Shown here: piece after piece, positions 1-6,548 of the stretch | Position numbering within the stretch: the stretch's first letter is position 1 | How the letters are laid out: every line of letters begins with the position of its first letter | Assembly (NCBI GenBank): GCA_019308625.1 | Contig: JAFDHU010000056.1 | Coordinates: 1 to 9,343, forward strand | Length of the DNA: 9,343 bases | Direction: 5' to 3' | DNA from: Deltaproteobacteria bacterium | Lineage (GTDB): Bacteria > Desulfobacterota > Desulfobaccia > Desulfobaccales > 0-14-0-80-60-11 | Notes under the pieces: generated by a model | Database searches by the model: none | What the model saw: only the letters and a program-made list of their open reading frames with translations | What the model was told of the DNA's origin: nothing | Made by a program: the position numbers and the translations under genes

Positions 1-207
1 GTGGTGGAGGTGATCGCGGTCAAACAGGTGCCGCTTAAGGAAGTGGCCGCTGCCTGCGGTACATATTACAAGACCATCAAGGAGCTCAATCCCTGGATCA
101 GGGGAAGGGCCCTGCCGCCGGGAGCCTACCGCCTCAAGGTCCCCCGGGGCGCCGGGCCCGGGCTCCTCAAGTCCCTGAAGGGGCTGATTGCCAATGAAGG
201 AAATTAA
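1..207 (+). CDS. C-terminal end of a LysM-containing protein, probably a lytic transglycosylase (5' partial)
   Basis: The frame is open from the first base and stops with TAA at 205-207, so this is almost certainly the tail of a longer gene starting outside the window; the GTG at base 1 is not needed as a start. The visible 68 residues hold a LysM-like segment: a beta strand (VEVIAVKQVPL), a helix with KEVAAACG, then the conserved turn YKTIKELNPWIRG and the closing strand LPPGAYRLKVP. The NPWIRG...LPPG..YRLKVP pattern is what I know from the C-terminal region of MltD-like periplasmic lytic transglycosylases of Desulfobacterota, where LysM-type segments bind peptidoglycan. The catalytic SLT domain is not visible, so the enzyme assignment is inference from the tail only. 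It is followed by 84 bases of spacer before the next gene on the same strand. Confidence 0.72.
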   Translation: MVEVIAVKQVPLKEVAAACGTYYKTIKELNPWIRGRALPPGAYRLKVPRGAGPGLLKSLKGLIANEGN

Positions 208-246
208 CCGGCCGCCGGCCCTCCGGCCGGAGCCGACTGCGTTTTT
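208..246 (+). terminator. Possible weak terminator after the LysM gene
   Basis: Directly after the TAA there is a GC-rich hairpin, GCCGG (214-218), loop CCCT, CCGGC (223-227), inside a larger run of CCGG/GGCC repeats. A TTTTT run lies at 242-246, but about 14 bases after the stem, which is too far for a canonical intrinsic terminator. The hairpin is certain as sequence; its role as terminator is a weak inference. Confidence 0.28.
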
Positions 247-291
247 GGAGGCCCAGCCCTTCCGACCCAGCTTATTGAAGGAGTTGCAACC

Positions 292-1583
292 ATGGCCGAT
301 GCCGGGAAAGAGCCGGTTTCCCACCTGTTTGCCGGGGCCTGGCTGGTAACCATGAACGACGCCGGGGAGGTGTTTTCCCCCGGCGCGGTGGCGGTGCGCG
401 GGGAGGACATCGTGGCGGTGGGCCCTCCGGAGGAGCTCAAGGCCCGGTACCTGCCGCAACGGCTGCTGGAGTATCCCCAGGGCCTCATCCTTCCCGGGCT
501 GATCAACGCCCACACCCACGCGGCCATGGCCTTATTCCGGGGGCTGGCCGACGACCTGCCCCTGGAGGACTGGCTCAACTCGTCTATTGGGGCACCAAGC
601 TGGCGGTGGCCGAAATGCTGCTCTCGGGCACCACCACCTTCTGCGATATGTATCTGTTTGCCGACGCGGTGGCCCGGGCCGCGGCCGAAACCGGGATTAG
701 GGCGGTCATCGGCGAGGTGCTGTACGATTTCCCCTCCCCCAACTACGGTCCTCCGGCTGAGGGCCTGCGCTTCAGCGAGGAGCTGTGCCGCACCTACCGG
801 GGCCATCCCCGGGTCAGCGTGGCCATCCAGCCCCACGCGGTGTACACCTGTTCTCCCGACCTCCTCACGCAGTGCGGGGAGCTGGCCGCCAGTCTGGGGG
901 TGCATCTCATCATCCACCTGGCCGAGACCCAGAAGGAAGTGGCCTTTTGCCGGACGGCCTACGGGGTCACGCCAGTCAGGCACCTTTATAATCTGGGACT
1001 GCTCAACCGGCGCCTGGTGGCTGACCATGCCGTGGTGCTGACCGAGGAGGATATGGACCTGCTGGCGGAGACCGGGGCCAAGGTGGCCCACTGCCCGGAA
1101 TCCAACATGAAGCTGGCCTCCGGCATGGCCCCGGTGACCGAGCTGCTGGCCCGGGGGGTGCCCGTGGGCCTGGGCACTGACGGCTGCGCCTCCAACAACA
1201 ATCTGGACCTGTTCCAGGAGATGGACACCGCGGCCAAGCTCCAGAAGGTGCGCTTGCTTAAGCCCACGGCCCTGCCGGCCCGCCAGGCCCTGGGCCTGGC
1301 CACCCGGGGCAGTGCCGCGGTGCTGGGGCTGGAGCAGGAGGTGGGCAGCCTGACCCCAGGCCGCAAGGCAGACCTGGTGGTCGTTGACCTGGACCAGCCG
1401 CACCTGACGCCCCTGTATGACCCTTTCTCCCACCTGGTCTACGCCGCCGGCGGCGGCGATGTTCTCACCGTCATGGTACACGGCCAGATGCTGGTTCAGG
1501 ACCGCAGGCTCCTGGCCTTTGACCTGGAGGAAACCCTGGCCAAGGCCCGGGAACTGGCCCGGCGGGTGAAAGGCAGCCTTTAG
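292..1583 (+). pseudogene. mtaD: 5-methylthioadenosine/S-adenosylhomocysteine deaminase-like amidohydrolase, broken by an internal deletion
   Basis: Family known to hydrolytically deaminate S-adenosylhomocysteine, methylthioadenosine or related adenosines to the inosyl form in the cytoplasm, using one divalent metal. ATG at 292 follows AAGGAG (278-283). Frame 1 gives the N-terminal strands and the metal motif INAHTH (His74, His76) up to PLEDWLN (bases 562-579). Frame 3 then continues from LVYWGTKLAVAEM (579 on) through GTTTFCDMY, IIHLAET (from 909), VADHAVVLT, HCPESNMKLASG and GTDGCASNNN (catalytic Asp codon at 1179) to TAG at 1583. Both halves look like good family sequence, but about 13 residues usually lying between WLN and LVYWGT, the FPAEA region, are missing. 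A loss of 40 bases fits: restoring it gives 1332 bases, a 443-residue protein of normal family length. As written, frame 1 reads on to a stop at 1039-1041 and the second part opens from GTG 606. Decay or an assembly error are both possible. Substrate cannot be fixed from sequence. Confidence 0.85.
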
Positions 1584-1681
1584 CCGGGCAGACCTATTTT
1601 GCCCATAATAACCGCAGCAAACTGACTGGCCTCTATTCCGCCGGGTTGCCAAAGCCCGGCTTCCTTGATAGATTCGTACGC

Positions 1682-1699
1682 AGAAGGACCGCGGCCTTG
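1682..1699 (+). promoter_or_regulatory. Ribosome binding site and TTG start chosen for mobB
   Basis: The mobB frame has no ATG or GTG before its P-loop. AGAAGGA (1682-1688) lies 8 bases before TTG at 1697, good Shine-Dalgarno spacing. The alternative TTG at 1646 has no comparable site and would add 17 residues not expected of the family. Confidence 0.5.
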
Positions 1700-2156
1700 A
1701 CTGGAAAACCGCCATCCTGGCCTCCCAATGTCGTCTCCCTGGCGGGCCCCTCGGGTTCCGGCAAGACTGCGCTCATCTGCCGGCTGATTAAGTGGTTCAC
1801 TGCCCGGGGCCTTAAGGTGGCCGTGCTCAAGGGTCCGGGCTGTGGCCCAAGCCTCCCCCACCCTGCTGCAGGTCACCCGTTATCTGGAGGCTGAGCCGGA
1901 ACCGGCCGAAGTTCTGCCGGTCCTGGCCGCCCAAGCCGACTTGGTGCTGGTGGAGGGCTACAAACACAGCCCCCTGCCCAAAATAGTCCTGGCGGATGCC
2001 CGGGCCGACCCCATCTCCGTTAATACCTCCCGGGTCATTGCCTGGGTGAGCCGCTCGCCCCTGGACGCTGACCAGCCGGTCTTTCGCCCCGGGCAGGTGG
2101 AGGACCTGGGCAGATTTATCCTGGACTATGTGGCCCACGCCGCCAAAAAATCCTGA
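1697..2156 (+). pseudogene. mobB: MobB-like molybdopterin-guanine dinucleotide biosynthesis GTPase, broken by an internal deletion
   Basis: MobB is a small P-loop GTPase that assists MobA in attaching GMP to molybdopterin to form the MGD cofactor of many molybdenum and tungsten enzymes; it is cytoplasmic. Frame 2 shows VVSLAGPSGSGKTALICRLI (Walker A GPSGSGKT) and RGLKVAVLK, ending near 1830. Frame 3 resumes with AVAQASPTLL (from 1839), DLVLVEGYKHSPLPKIVL, the typical MobB VEGYK motif, and ends at TGA 2154-2156. The family segment between the KVAVxKH strand and the AGA-VA-ASP strand, with the His/Asp-rich loop and the D(S/T)(W/Y)R-H--AGA stretch, is absent: about 23 residues. The frame change requires a loss of 3n+2 bases, for example 71, which would restore about 176 residues, normal for MobB. 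Frame 2 otherwise runs into a stop at 1892-1894. Its neighbours include no molybdoenzyme. Confidence 0.82.
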
Positions 2157-2172
2157 GCAGATTGAGCCAAAA

Positions 2173-2961
2173 ATGCAGGAATTGCGGCTTGCCCCGGGAA
2201 CTTCCGGTCTGCGCCTTTTCTTGAGGAGGCTGCTACTGCTTTTGTTTCTGCTGCTCCTGGCTTTCTGGCCCCTTGAGAGCCGGGCCCTGCTGCGGGACGC
2301 CGACTTCATCCGGCAAACCTCCCCGCCCTATGTGGCCCAAGCCTTAAAGGAACTTAAAACCTGCGAGCAGCATCTGCAGCAGGGCCGCGGAAACCGGGAG
2401 CAAATCCTGCTCCGGCTCTCCCAACTTTGCTACCTCCTGGGGGAACTGACGGAGGGCGGCCAGCGGCTGCCTTATTATGAAAAGGGCAGGGACTACGCGG
2501 AGCGTCTGCTTGAAGAAAAGCCCCACTCAGTGAAAGGGCTCTACTGGCTGGCCCAGAATCTCTGCGGGGTGGCCGAGGTGGGTGGCGCGGGCCGGGCCTT
2601 GACCCTGCTGCCGGACATCGTGGAGCTTCTGGAGGAGGTGGCTGCCCGGGACCCTGCCTATGACCAGGCCGGGGCCCACCGGGCCCTGGGAAGCATCTAT
2701 TATCAGGCCCCGGACTGGCCCCTGTCCGTGGGAGACCGGCAAAAGGCCCTGCACCACCTCCGGCTGGCCGTAAAAATCGCCCCGGAGAACAGCACCAACC
2801 ACCTGCTGCTGGGGGATTTGCTCCTGCGCCTGGGCAAAAAAAAGGAGGCCCGGGCGGAACTGGCCCGGGTGCTTTCCTCCCGCCGGCATAGCGTCTGGCC
2901 TCTGGGGGTGGAACACGACCGGCGGGAAGCCCGGCGCTTGCTGGCCCAAATGCAGGATTAG
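2173..2961 (+). CDS. Secreted TPR-repeat protein resembling TatT (TRAP transporter-associated)
   Basis: 262 residues if started at ATG 2173; an in-frame ATG at 2128 would overlap mobB and place 15 extra polar residues before the signal, so 2173 is preferred, though its ribosome site (GAG near 2164) is weak. Residues 1-38 form a signal peptide: positive RLFLRR, a Leu-rich core at 20-31 and a likely cut after SRA at 36-38. The mature part is helical, with TPR-like pairs around 50-115, 118-160 and 162-235. The stretch PAYDQAGAHRALGSIYYQAP followed by WPLSVGD, KALHHL and LAVKIAPENSTNHLLLGDLLL strongly recalls the TatT family, periplasmic TPR trimers found with TRAP transporters. No TRAP permease or binding protein is present here, so the transport link is family knowledge, not context. 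The gene follows mobB by 16 bases on the same strand and may be co-transcribed. Confidence 0.75.
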   Translation: MQELRLAPGTSGLRLFLRRLLLLLFLLLLAFWPLESRALLRDADFIRQTSPPYVAQALKELKTCEQHLQQGRGNREQILLRLSQLCYLLGELTEGGQRLPYYEKGRDYAERLLEEKPHSVKGLYWLAQNLCGVAEVGGAGRALTLLPDIVELLEEVAARDPAYDQAGAHRALGSIYYQAPDWPLSVGDRQKALHHLRLAVKIAPENSTNHLLLGDLLLRLGKKKEARAELARVLSSRRHSVWPLGVEHDRREARRLLAQMQD

Positions 2962-2968
2962 CAGGAAG

Positions 2969-2992
2969 ACCAGCCTACCAGAGCAGGCTGGT
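2969..2992. terminator. Inverted repeat between convergent genes, candidate two-way terminator
   Basis: ACCAGCCT (2969-2976) and AGGCTGGT (2985-2992) are exact reverse complements separated by an 8-base loop. They lie in the 58-base gap between the convergent TPR and SLBB genes. There is no T run on either side, so it may act with Rho or only as a 3' end stabiliser. Confidence 0.45.
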
Positions 2993-3019
2993 AATGCCAG
3001 AAAGGTGCGGATGCCCCTA

Positions 3020-5584
3020 TTATCTGAACCCGGCGATGAGGACCCCGCCCACCAGGGCCACGTTGGCCAGAATCCGGGTGATGTCCTTGATTTCCTTCAG
3101 CCAGGCGATGCGTTCCAGCTTTTCCGGAACCACGATGGTGTCGCCGGGGTCCAGGGTGAGGGATTTCAGGCCCCCGAAGTGATATTCATAGCCGGGGTAG
3201 GCCGCCGTCTTGCCGAAGCCCAGCCAGTTGAAGGCCCGCCGGCTAACTGCCGAGCCGTTGGCCTTGATGATATAAATTTCCTTTTCTGCGGCGATCCTGG
3301 TGGTGCCGCCGGCCATGTCAATGTATTCCTTGACGGTGCGGTTGGGCTGATAAATCACCGCGGTGGGCGCATACACCGCCCCCACCACGTTCACGGTCTG
3401 GGGCATCTGGGGCACATAAATGGCGTCGCCGTCCTCTAGCTCTATGTCCCAGGGGGTACCCCGGAGGCGCTCGGGATCATCCACGCGCACTACCACCCGG
3501 CCGATGGGCTCAATCTTGCGCAACCGGGCCAGAAGCTGCTGCTGCTGCCGGGAGACCACCTCCGCCCGCCGGGCCTCTTCTGGCTCCAGACCGGTCACGG
3601 CCCTTTCCGCCGCCAAGGCCAGCACTGCGGCCTCGGCCCGATCAATGGCGGCTTTGAGCTGCTCCTTTTGCAGACGCTTCACCGAAGGCCGGATGAACAC
3701 CGTGCCCAGAGGATAGGCCTTGGCAGTAAAGCCTCCGGCCCGGCTCAGCAGTGAACTCAGCGGCTCACCTTTCTTGATGGCATAGGTGCCCGGGTATTTG
3801 ACCTCCCCCTCAATGCGTACCGTCTGGTAGACATCCCAATCCGGGATTGGCCGGATGAACACATAGTCATTGGGTCTGAGCAGAATGTTGTCCTGGGGCC
3901 GCCCGGCCAAGGCCCGGCGCAGATTCACATACACCCGGGAGGTGACCGGCCCCTCCGGAGTGATGCTGGTCCGGGTGATTTCCACCTCCTCCCGGCTGGA
4001 ATAGCTCAGCAGTCCCCCGGCCATGGCCACCAGGTCCTTGAGGTGCAGGCCCTCCTTATAGCCGTACTCTCCCGGATTCTTCACCGCCCCGGCCAGTATT
4101 ACCTTGGTCTCCACCTGGGGGGGCACTTTGAAAATCATCACCATGTCCCCGTCCGCCAGGTAAACGGGGCGTTGGGTGCCGGCCAGGATCTTGCTCAAAT
4201 CCTCGTCAAACAGGACTAGTTCCCGGCCGTCCTTCACCCGCAGGACCTGCACCCGGCCTTTGAAGGCTTGGCCTCCCAGACCCCCGGCCAGGCGCAGGAG
4301 ATCGGTCAGAGTCTTTTCTTCCTTCAGTTCATAAATGGCCGGGATCTTGATGGGGCCGCCCACTTCCGCCCGCTTGCTCAGGGCAATCTTCTGGGCCGCC
4401 TCCTTCAGGCTCATGCCGAAGCGCTGTTCAAATTCCTTTTCCGATAAAGTCACCTCCTTCTCCAGATAACCGGTGGAGGGAGGCTTGACAAACTTTCTTT
4501 TTTCCTCCCGCTTGGGGAACAGGCTGGGCAGGGTCTCCTTCACTTCCGGCCCCAGAGGCGCCCGCTCTTTAATTCTGGGCTTGACCCCGGGAAGAGTGAT
4601 GCCGGGATAGAGCTCCTCCAGCTCCAGCCGGGTGACGAGCTTCAAATCCTCCTCAATTTCCTGGATAGACTTGGGATAGCCCAAGGCCACCAGGGGACCC
4701 ACCGGCGGAATAAAAATCACGTCCTCATTTTGCAGGCGGATGTCCCTGCTCTTGTCCCCCTTGAGCAAGAAGTCATACATGTCAAAGTGGACCAGGACCT
4801 TGCCCCCCCGCCTGACCTGGATGTCCCGCAGAGAGCCGGATTTGCTGGGGCCGCCGGCGGCAAACAGGGCACTCACCAAGGTGGACAGGGAAGAAACCGC
4901 ATAACTGCCGGGGAACCGGGCCTGCCCCACCACAAACACCTGGATGGTGCGCAGGTTGTCCAGGGTGACGCTCATCTGGAAGTTGGTGTACTGGCGGGAA
5001 AACTCCTGGTTCAGGGCCTCCTTGAGCTGCTGGAAGGTCAGGCCGCTGACGTGCACCGCGCCGATCTTGGGGATAGTGATCCGGCCCTGGCGGTCCACCG
5101 TGGAGGTGATATCCCCCTGAATGCTGCCCCACAGGACAATGTGCACCGTGTCGCCGGGGCCCACCACGTAATCGGGCCCCACCGGCACATTCTGCAGAGG
5201 CAGGAAAGAGGCCGGCGGCTGATAGAAGAAGCTGTAGCCGAACTGCTTGATGAACATGCGGCGTTCCCAGGCCCGCCGCTCTGCGGCGGAAATCTCCTCC
5301 GGCTGCCGGGGCGCGGCAGTCAGCACCTGGGGCGGGGTGGGTGGCCGAACTTCCGGGCGGTATAATTCATATCCGGGCGGCTTCGGAACCCTGGGGGTCG
5401 GCATCTTGGGAGGCACCACCGGCGTGGGCACCAGCGGGCCGGGAGGCGTGGGCTGCCGCTTGGGGGTGATGTCCTGCAGGTAATACCGAGCCTGGCCTTC
5501 GTAGTCCTGCCCCCACCCGGGAGACACCGGGCAGACCAGCATAAAAATCAACACCCAGCAAAGTAACCTTTTCCCGTTTTTCAT
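3020..5584 (-). CDS. Multi-SLBB polysaccharide export protein (Wza-like, outer membrane/periplasm)
   Basis: 854 residues from ATG 5584 (an in-frame TTG lies at 5596). Signal peptide at 1-25 (KNGKRLL, hydrophobic 7-20, cut near GWG/Q); no lipobox. Residues 42-90 are Pro-rich, a likely flexible periplasmic spacer. The polysaccharide export (Wza N-terminal) domain lies at about 136-210, with GPDYVVGPGDTVHIVLWG and GRITIPKIGAVHVSGLTFQQL. SLBB-type units follow: 1 at 213-293, 2 at 295-487 but interrupted by an insert at about 303-412, 3 at 494-580, 4 at 587-727 with a helical coiled-coil excursion at about 634-692, and 5 at 731-820. The C-terminus (838-852) is hydrophobic. Wza-like proteins form the outer-membrane channel through which capsule or exopolysaccharide leaves; having five SLBB units and no lipid anchor is typical of the long, non-E. 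coli type. No clear Shine-Dalgarno is seen. Its own promoter lies 45 bases upstream. No glycosyltransferase or Wzc kinase is in view. Confidence 0.9.
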   Translation of the reverse strand: MKNGKRLLCWVLIFMLVCPVSPGWGQDYEGQARYYLQDITPKRQPTPPGPLVPTPVVPPKMPTPRVPKPPGYELYRPEVRPPTPPQVLTAAPRQPEEISAAERRAWERRMFIKQFGYSFFYQPPASFLPLQNVPVGPDYVVGPGDTVHIVLWGSIQGDITSTVDRQGRITIPKIGAVHVSGLTFQQLKEALNQEFSRQYTNFQMSVTLDNLRTIQVFVVGQARFPGSYAVSSLSTLVSALFAAGGPSKSGSLRDIQVRRGGKVLVHFDMYDFLLKGDKSRDIRLQNEDVIFIPPVGPLVALGYPKSIQEIEEDLKLVTRLELEELYPGITLPGVKPRIKERAPLGPEVKETLPSLFPKREEKRKFVKPPSTGYLEKEVTLSEKEFEQRFGMSLKEAAQKIALSKRAEVGGPIKIPAIYELKEEKTLTDLLRLAGGLGGQAFKGRVQVLRVKDGRELVLFDEDLSKILAGTQRPVYLADGDMVMIFKVPPQVETKVILAGAVKNPGEYGYKEGLHLKDLVAMAGGLLSYSSREEVEITRTSITPEGPVTSRVYVNLRRALAGRPQDNILLRPNDYVFIRPIPDWDVYQTVRIEGEVKYPGTYAIKKGEPLSSLLSRAGGFTAKAYPLGTVFIRPSVKRLQKEQLKAAIDRAEAAVLALAAERAVTGLEPEEARRAEVVSRQQQQLLARLRKIEPIGRVVVRVDDPERLRGTPWDIELEDGDAIYVPQMPQTVNVVGAVYAPTAVIYQPNRTVKEYIDMAGGTTRIAAEKEIYIIKANGSAVSRRAFNWLGFGKTAAYPGYEYHFGGLKSLTLDPGDTIVVPEKLERIAWLKEIKDITRILANVALVGGVLIAGFR

Positions 5585-5628
5585 GATTGCTGGCAAAGTA
5601 GGGATATCTCGGGGGGAGAGTTGGCGAT

Positions 5629-5658
5629 ATTGTAGGAGAACTTTTTCAGGTTTGGCAA
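5629..5658 (-). promoter_or_regulatory. Sigma70-like promoter for the SLBB export gene
   Basis: On the minus strand, TTGCCA (5658-5653) and TACAAT (5634-5629) are separated by 18 bases, 4/6 and 5/6 matches to consensus. Transcription would begin near 5621, giving a leader of about 37 bases before ATG 5584. The 108-base gap to the upstream lipoprotein gene also favours a separate promoter. Confidence 0.55.
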
Positions 5659-5692
5659 GTATTTTCTTCCCTTGCCGTGAAGATGGGACCTT

Positions 5693-6523
5693 TCAAAAGG
5701 AGTCAGGAATCAAATACCGCAATCGGCACCGGAGGTTGTTGATCATCAGGCGGCGAATTACAGTGACATCAGCCCAGTAATTCTCCTGGGTAGGCTCCGG
5801 CGGGCAGCCCCACACCAGCACCCTCATCCGGCCGCGCACCTGGGAGCCAGCCACCGCCCACAGGAGCCGATTGTCCCTGGCCCGAAACAGAGACATGGAC
5901 AGGTAAACAAAGGCGTGGGTAATGGAGTCCGGCGGGGCGTTGCGGGCATGGGGGCCGGCCCAGATCACCCCTTCTCCCCCGGGATTGAGCCGCCGGACAA
6001 TTTCCTTGATGGTATAGGAGCGCCACCCGCGCCCGGACGGCACCTTTTCGGCGCTGGCGAAATAAAGGGTGGGACTGTAAAAGCAGAACAAAAAGGCATC
6101 CACCCCGGGGTCCAGCACCAGATATCTGGCCATGAGGGTAGCCGGGGTCTCCACCCCCGGGGAGGGCAGTCGGGCGATGAAGGGCTGATAGCCTTTGCGG
6201 CGGAAGGCCTCCAGCAGCAGCTCCCCCATCAGGCGGTCGTCCACATCCAGCACATCCACCGCCCGGGGCGGCAGGCGCCGGGCCCGCTCCCAGGCATTGA
6301 GAAAGGGGGTGTTCTGGTCAATGAAATCCTCGTGCATCTCCCCCCCTCTCTTGAGCTGGCGGTAGATGGGCCAGCGCTCCAGAAAGATGGCCACCCGGTT
6401 GATGCCCCGGTATTCCGGATGCCGCTCCACATACAGCCGGTTGCTCATGGGAGTGCAGCCCGGCCAGAGCAGCACCCCCAGGCTCAGGAGCACGCCGGCC
6501 AGCAGAACCCGCCGCTTCGGCAT
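5693..6523 (-). CDS. Probable outer-membrane lipoprotein of unknown function
   Basis: 276 residues from ATG 6523; the preceding TTG (6526) is directly adjacent and less likely. GGGGGAAA upstream can serve as ribosome site. Residues 1-22 form a lipoprotein-type signal: KRR, hydrophobic 7-20, then WPGC with Cys23 as the likely lipidated residue; Trp at -3 is unusual for a lipobox, so plain secretion is possible. The mature part has alternating strands and helices, with segments such as NRVAIFLERWPIYRQL, RAVDVLDVDDRLMGELLLEA, RKGYQPFIARLP, GVDAFLFCFYSPTLYF and an Arg-rich C-terminus with Cys. I do not recognise the family. The gene starts 25 bases after the upstream reductase on the same strand, so it is probably read with it, and it precedes the SLBB export gene by 108 bases. 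A role in envelope or polysaccharide export is inference from position only. Confidence 0.78.
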   Translation of the reverse strand: MPKRRVLLAGVLLSLGVLLWPGCTPMSNRLYVERHPEYRGINRVAIFLERWPIYRQLKRGGEMHEDFIDQNTPFLNAWERARRLPPRAVDVLDVDDRLMGELLLEAFRRKGYQPFIARLPSPGVETPATLMARYLVLDPGVDAFLFCFYSPTLYFASAEKVPSGRGWRSYTIKEIVRRLNPGGEGVIWAGPHARNAPPDSITHAFVYLSMSLFRARDNRLLWAVAGSQVRGRMRVLVWGCPPEPTQENYWADVTVIRRLMINNLRCRLRYLIPDSF

Positions 6524-6548
6524 CAATGTTTCCCCCGGCTTGAAGGTC

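Noticed and set aside
562..620. Programmed ribosomal frameshifting to join the two deaminase frames.
   Set aside because: There is no slippery heptamer at the junction, and family residues are missing, which a frameshift cannot restore.
204..1715. A 503-codon open frame on the minus strand across the deaminase.
   Set aside because: It is antisense to well-conserved amidohydrolase motifs, rich in Gly, Gln and His as expected for an antisense shadow of GC-rich coding DNA, and has no ribosome site.
573..1830. The hexamer GCTCAA stands right at the left edge of both internal deletions (573-578 and 1825-1830).
   Set aside because: The same hexamer also occurs near 84, 435 and 1001 in intact coding sequence, so it is a common word in this GC-rich codon usage and not evidence for site-specific excision.
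5695..5705. The near-palindrome CCTTTTGAAAGG at the lipoprotein 3' end as an operator.
   Set aside because: It overlaps the stop region, is imperfect and short, and stands upstream of the -35 box without a second copy; chance explains it well enough.
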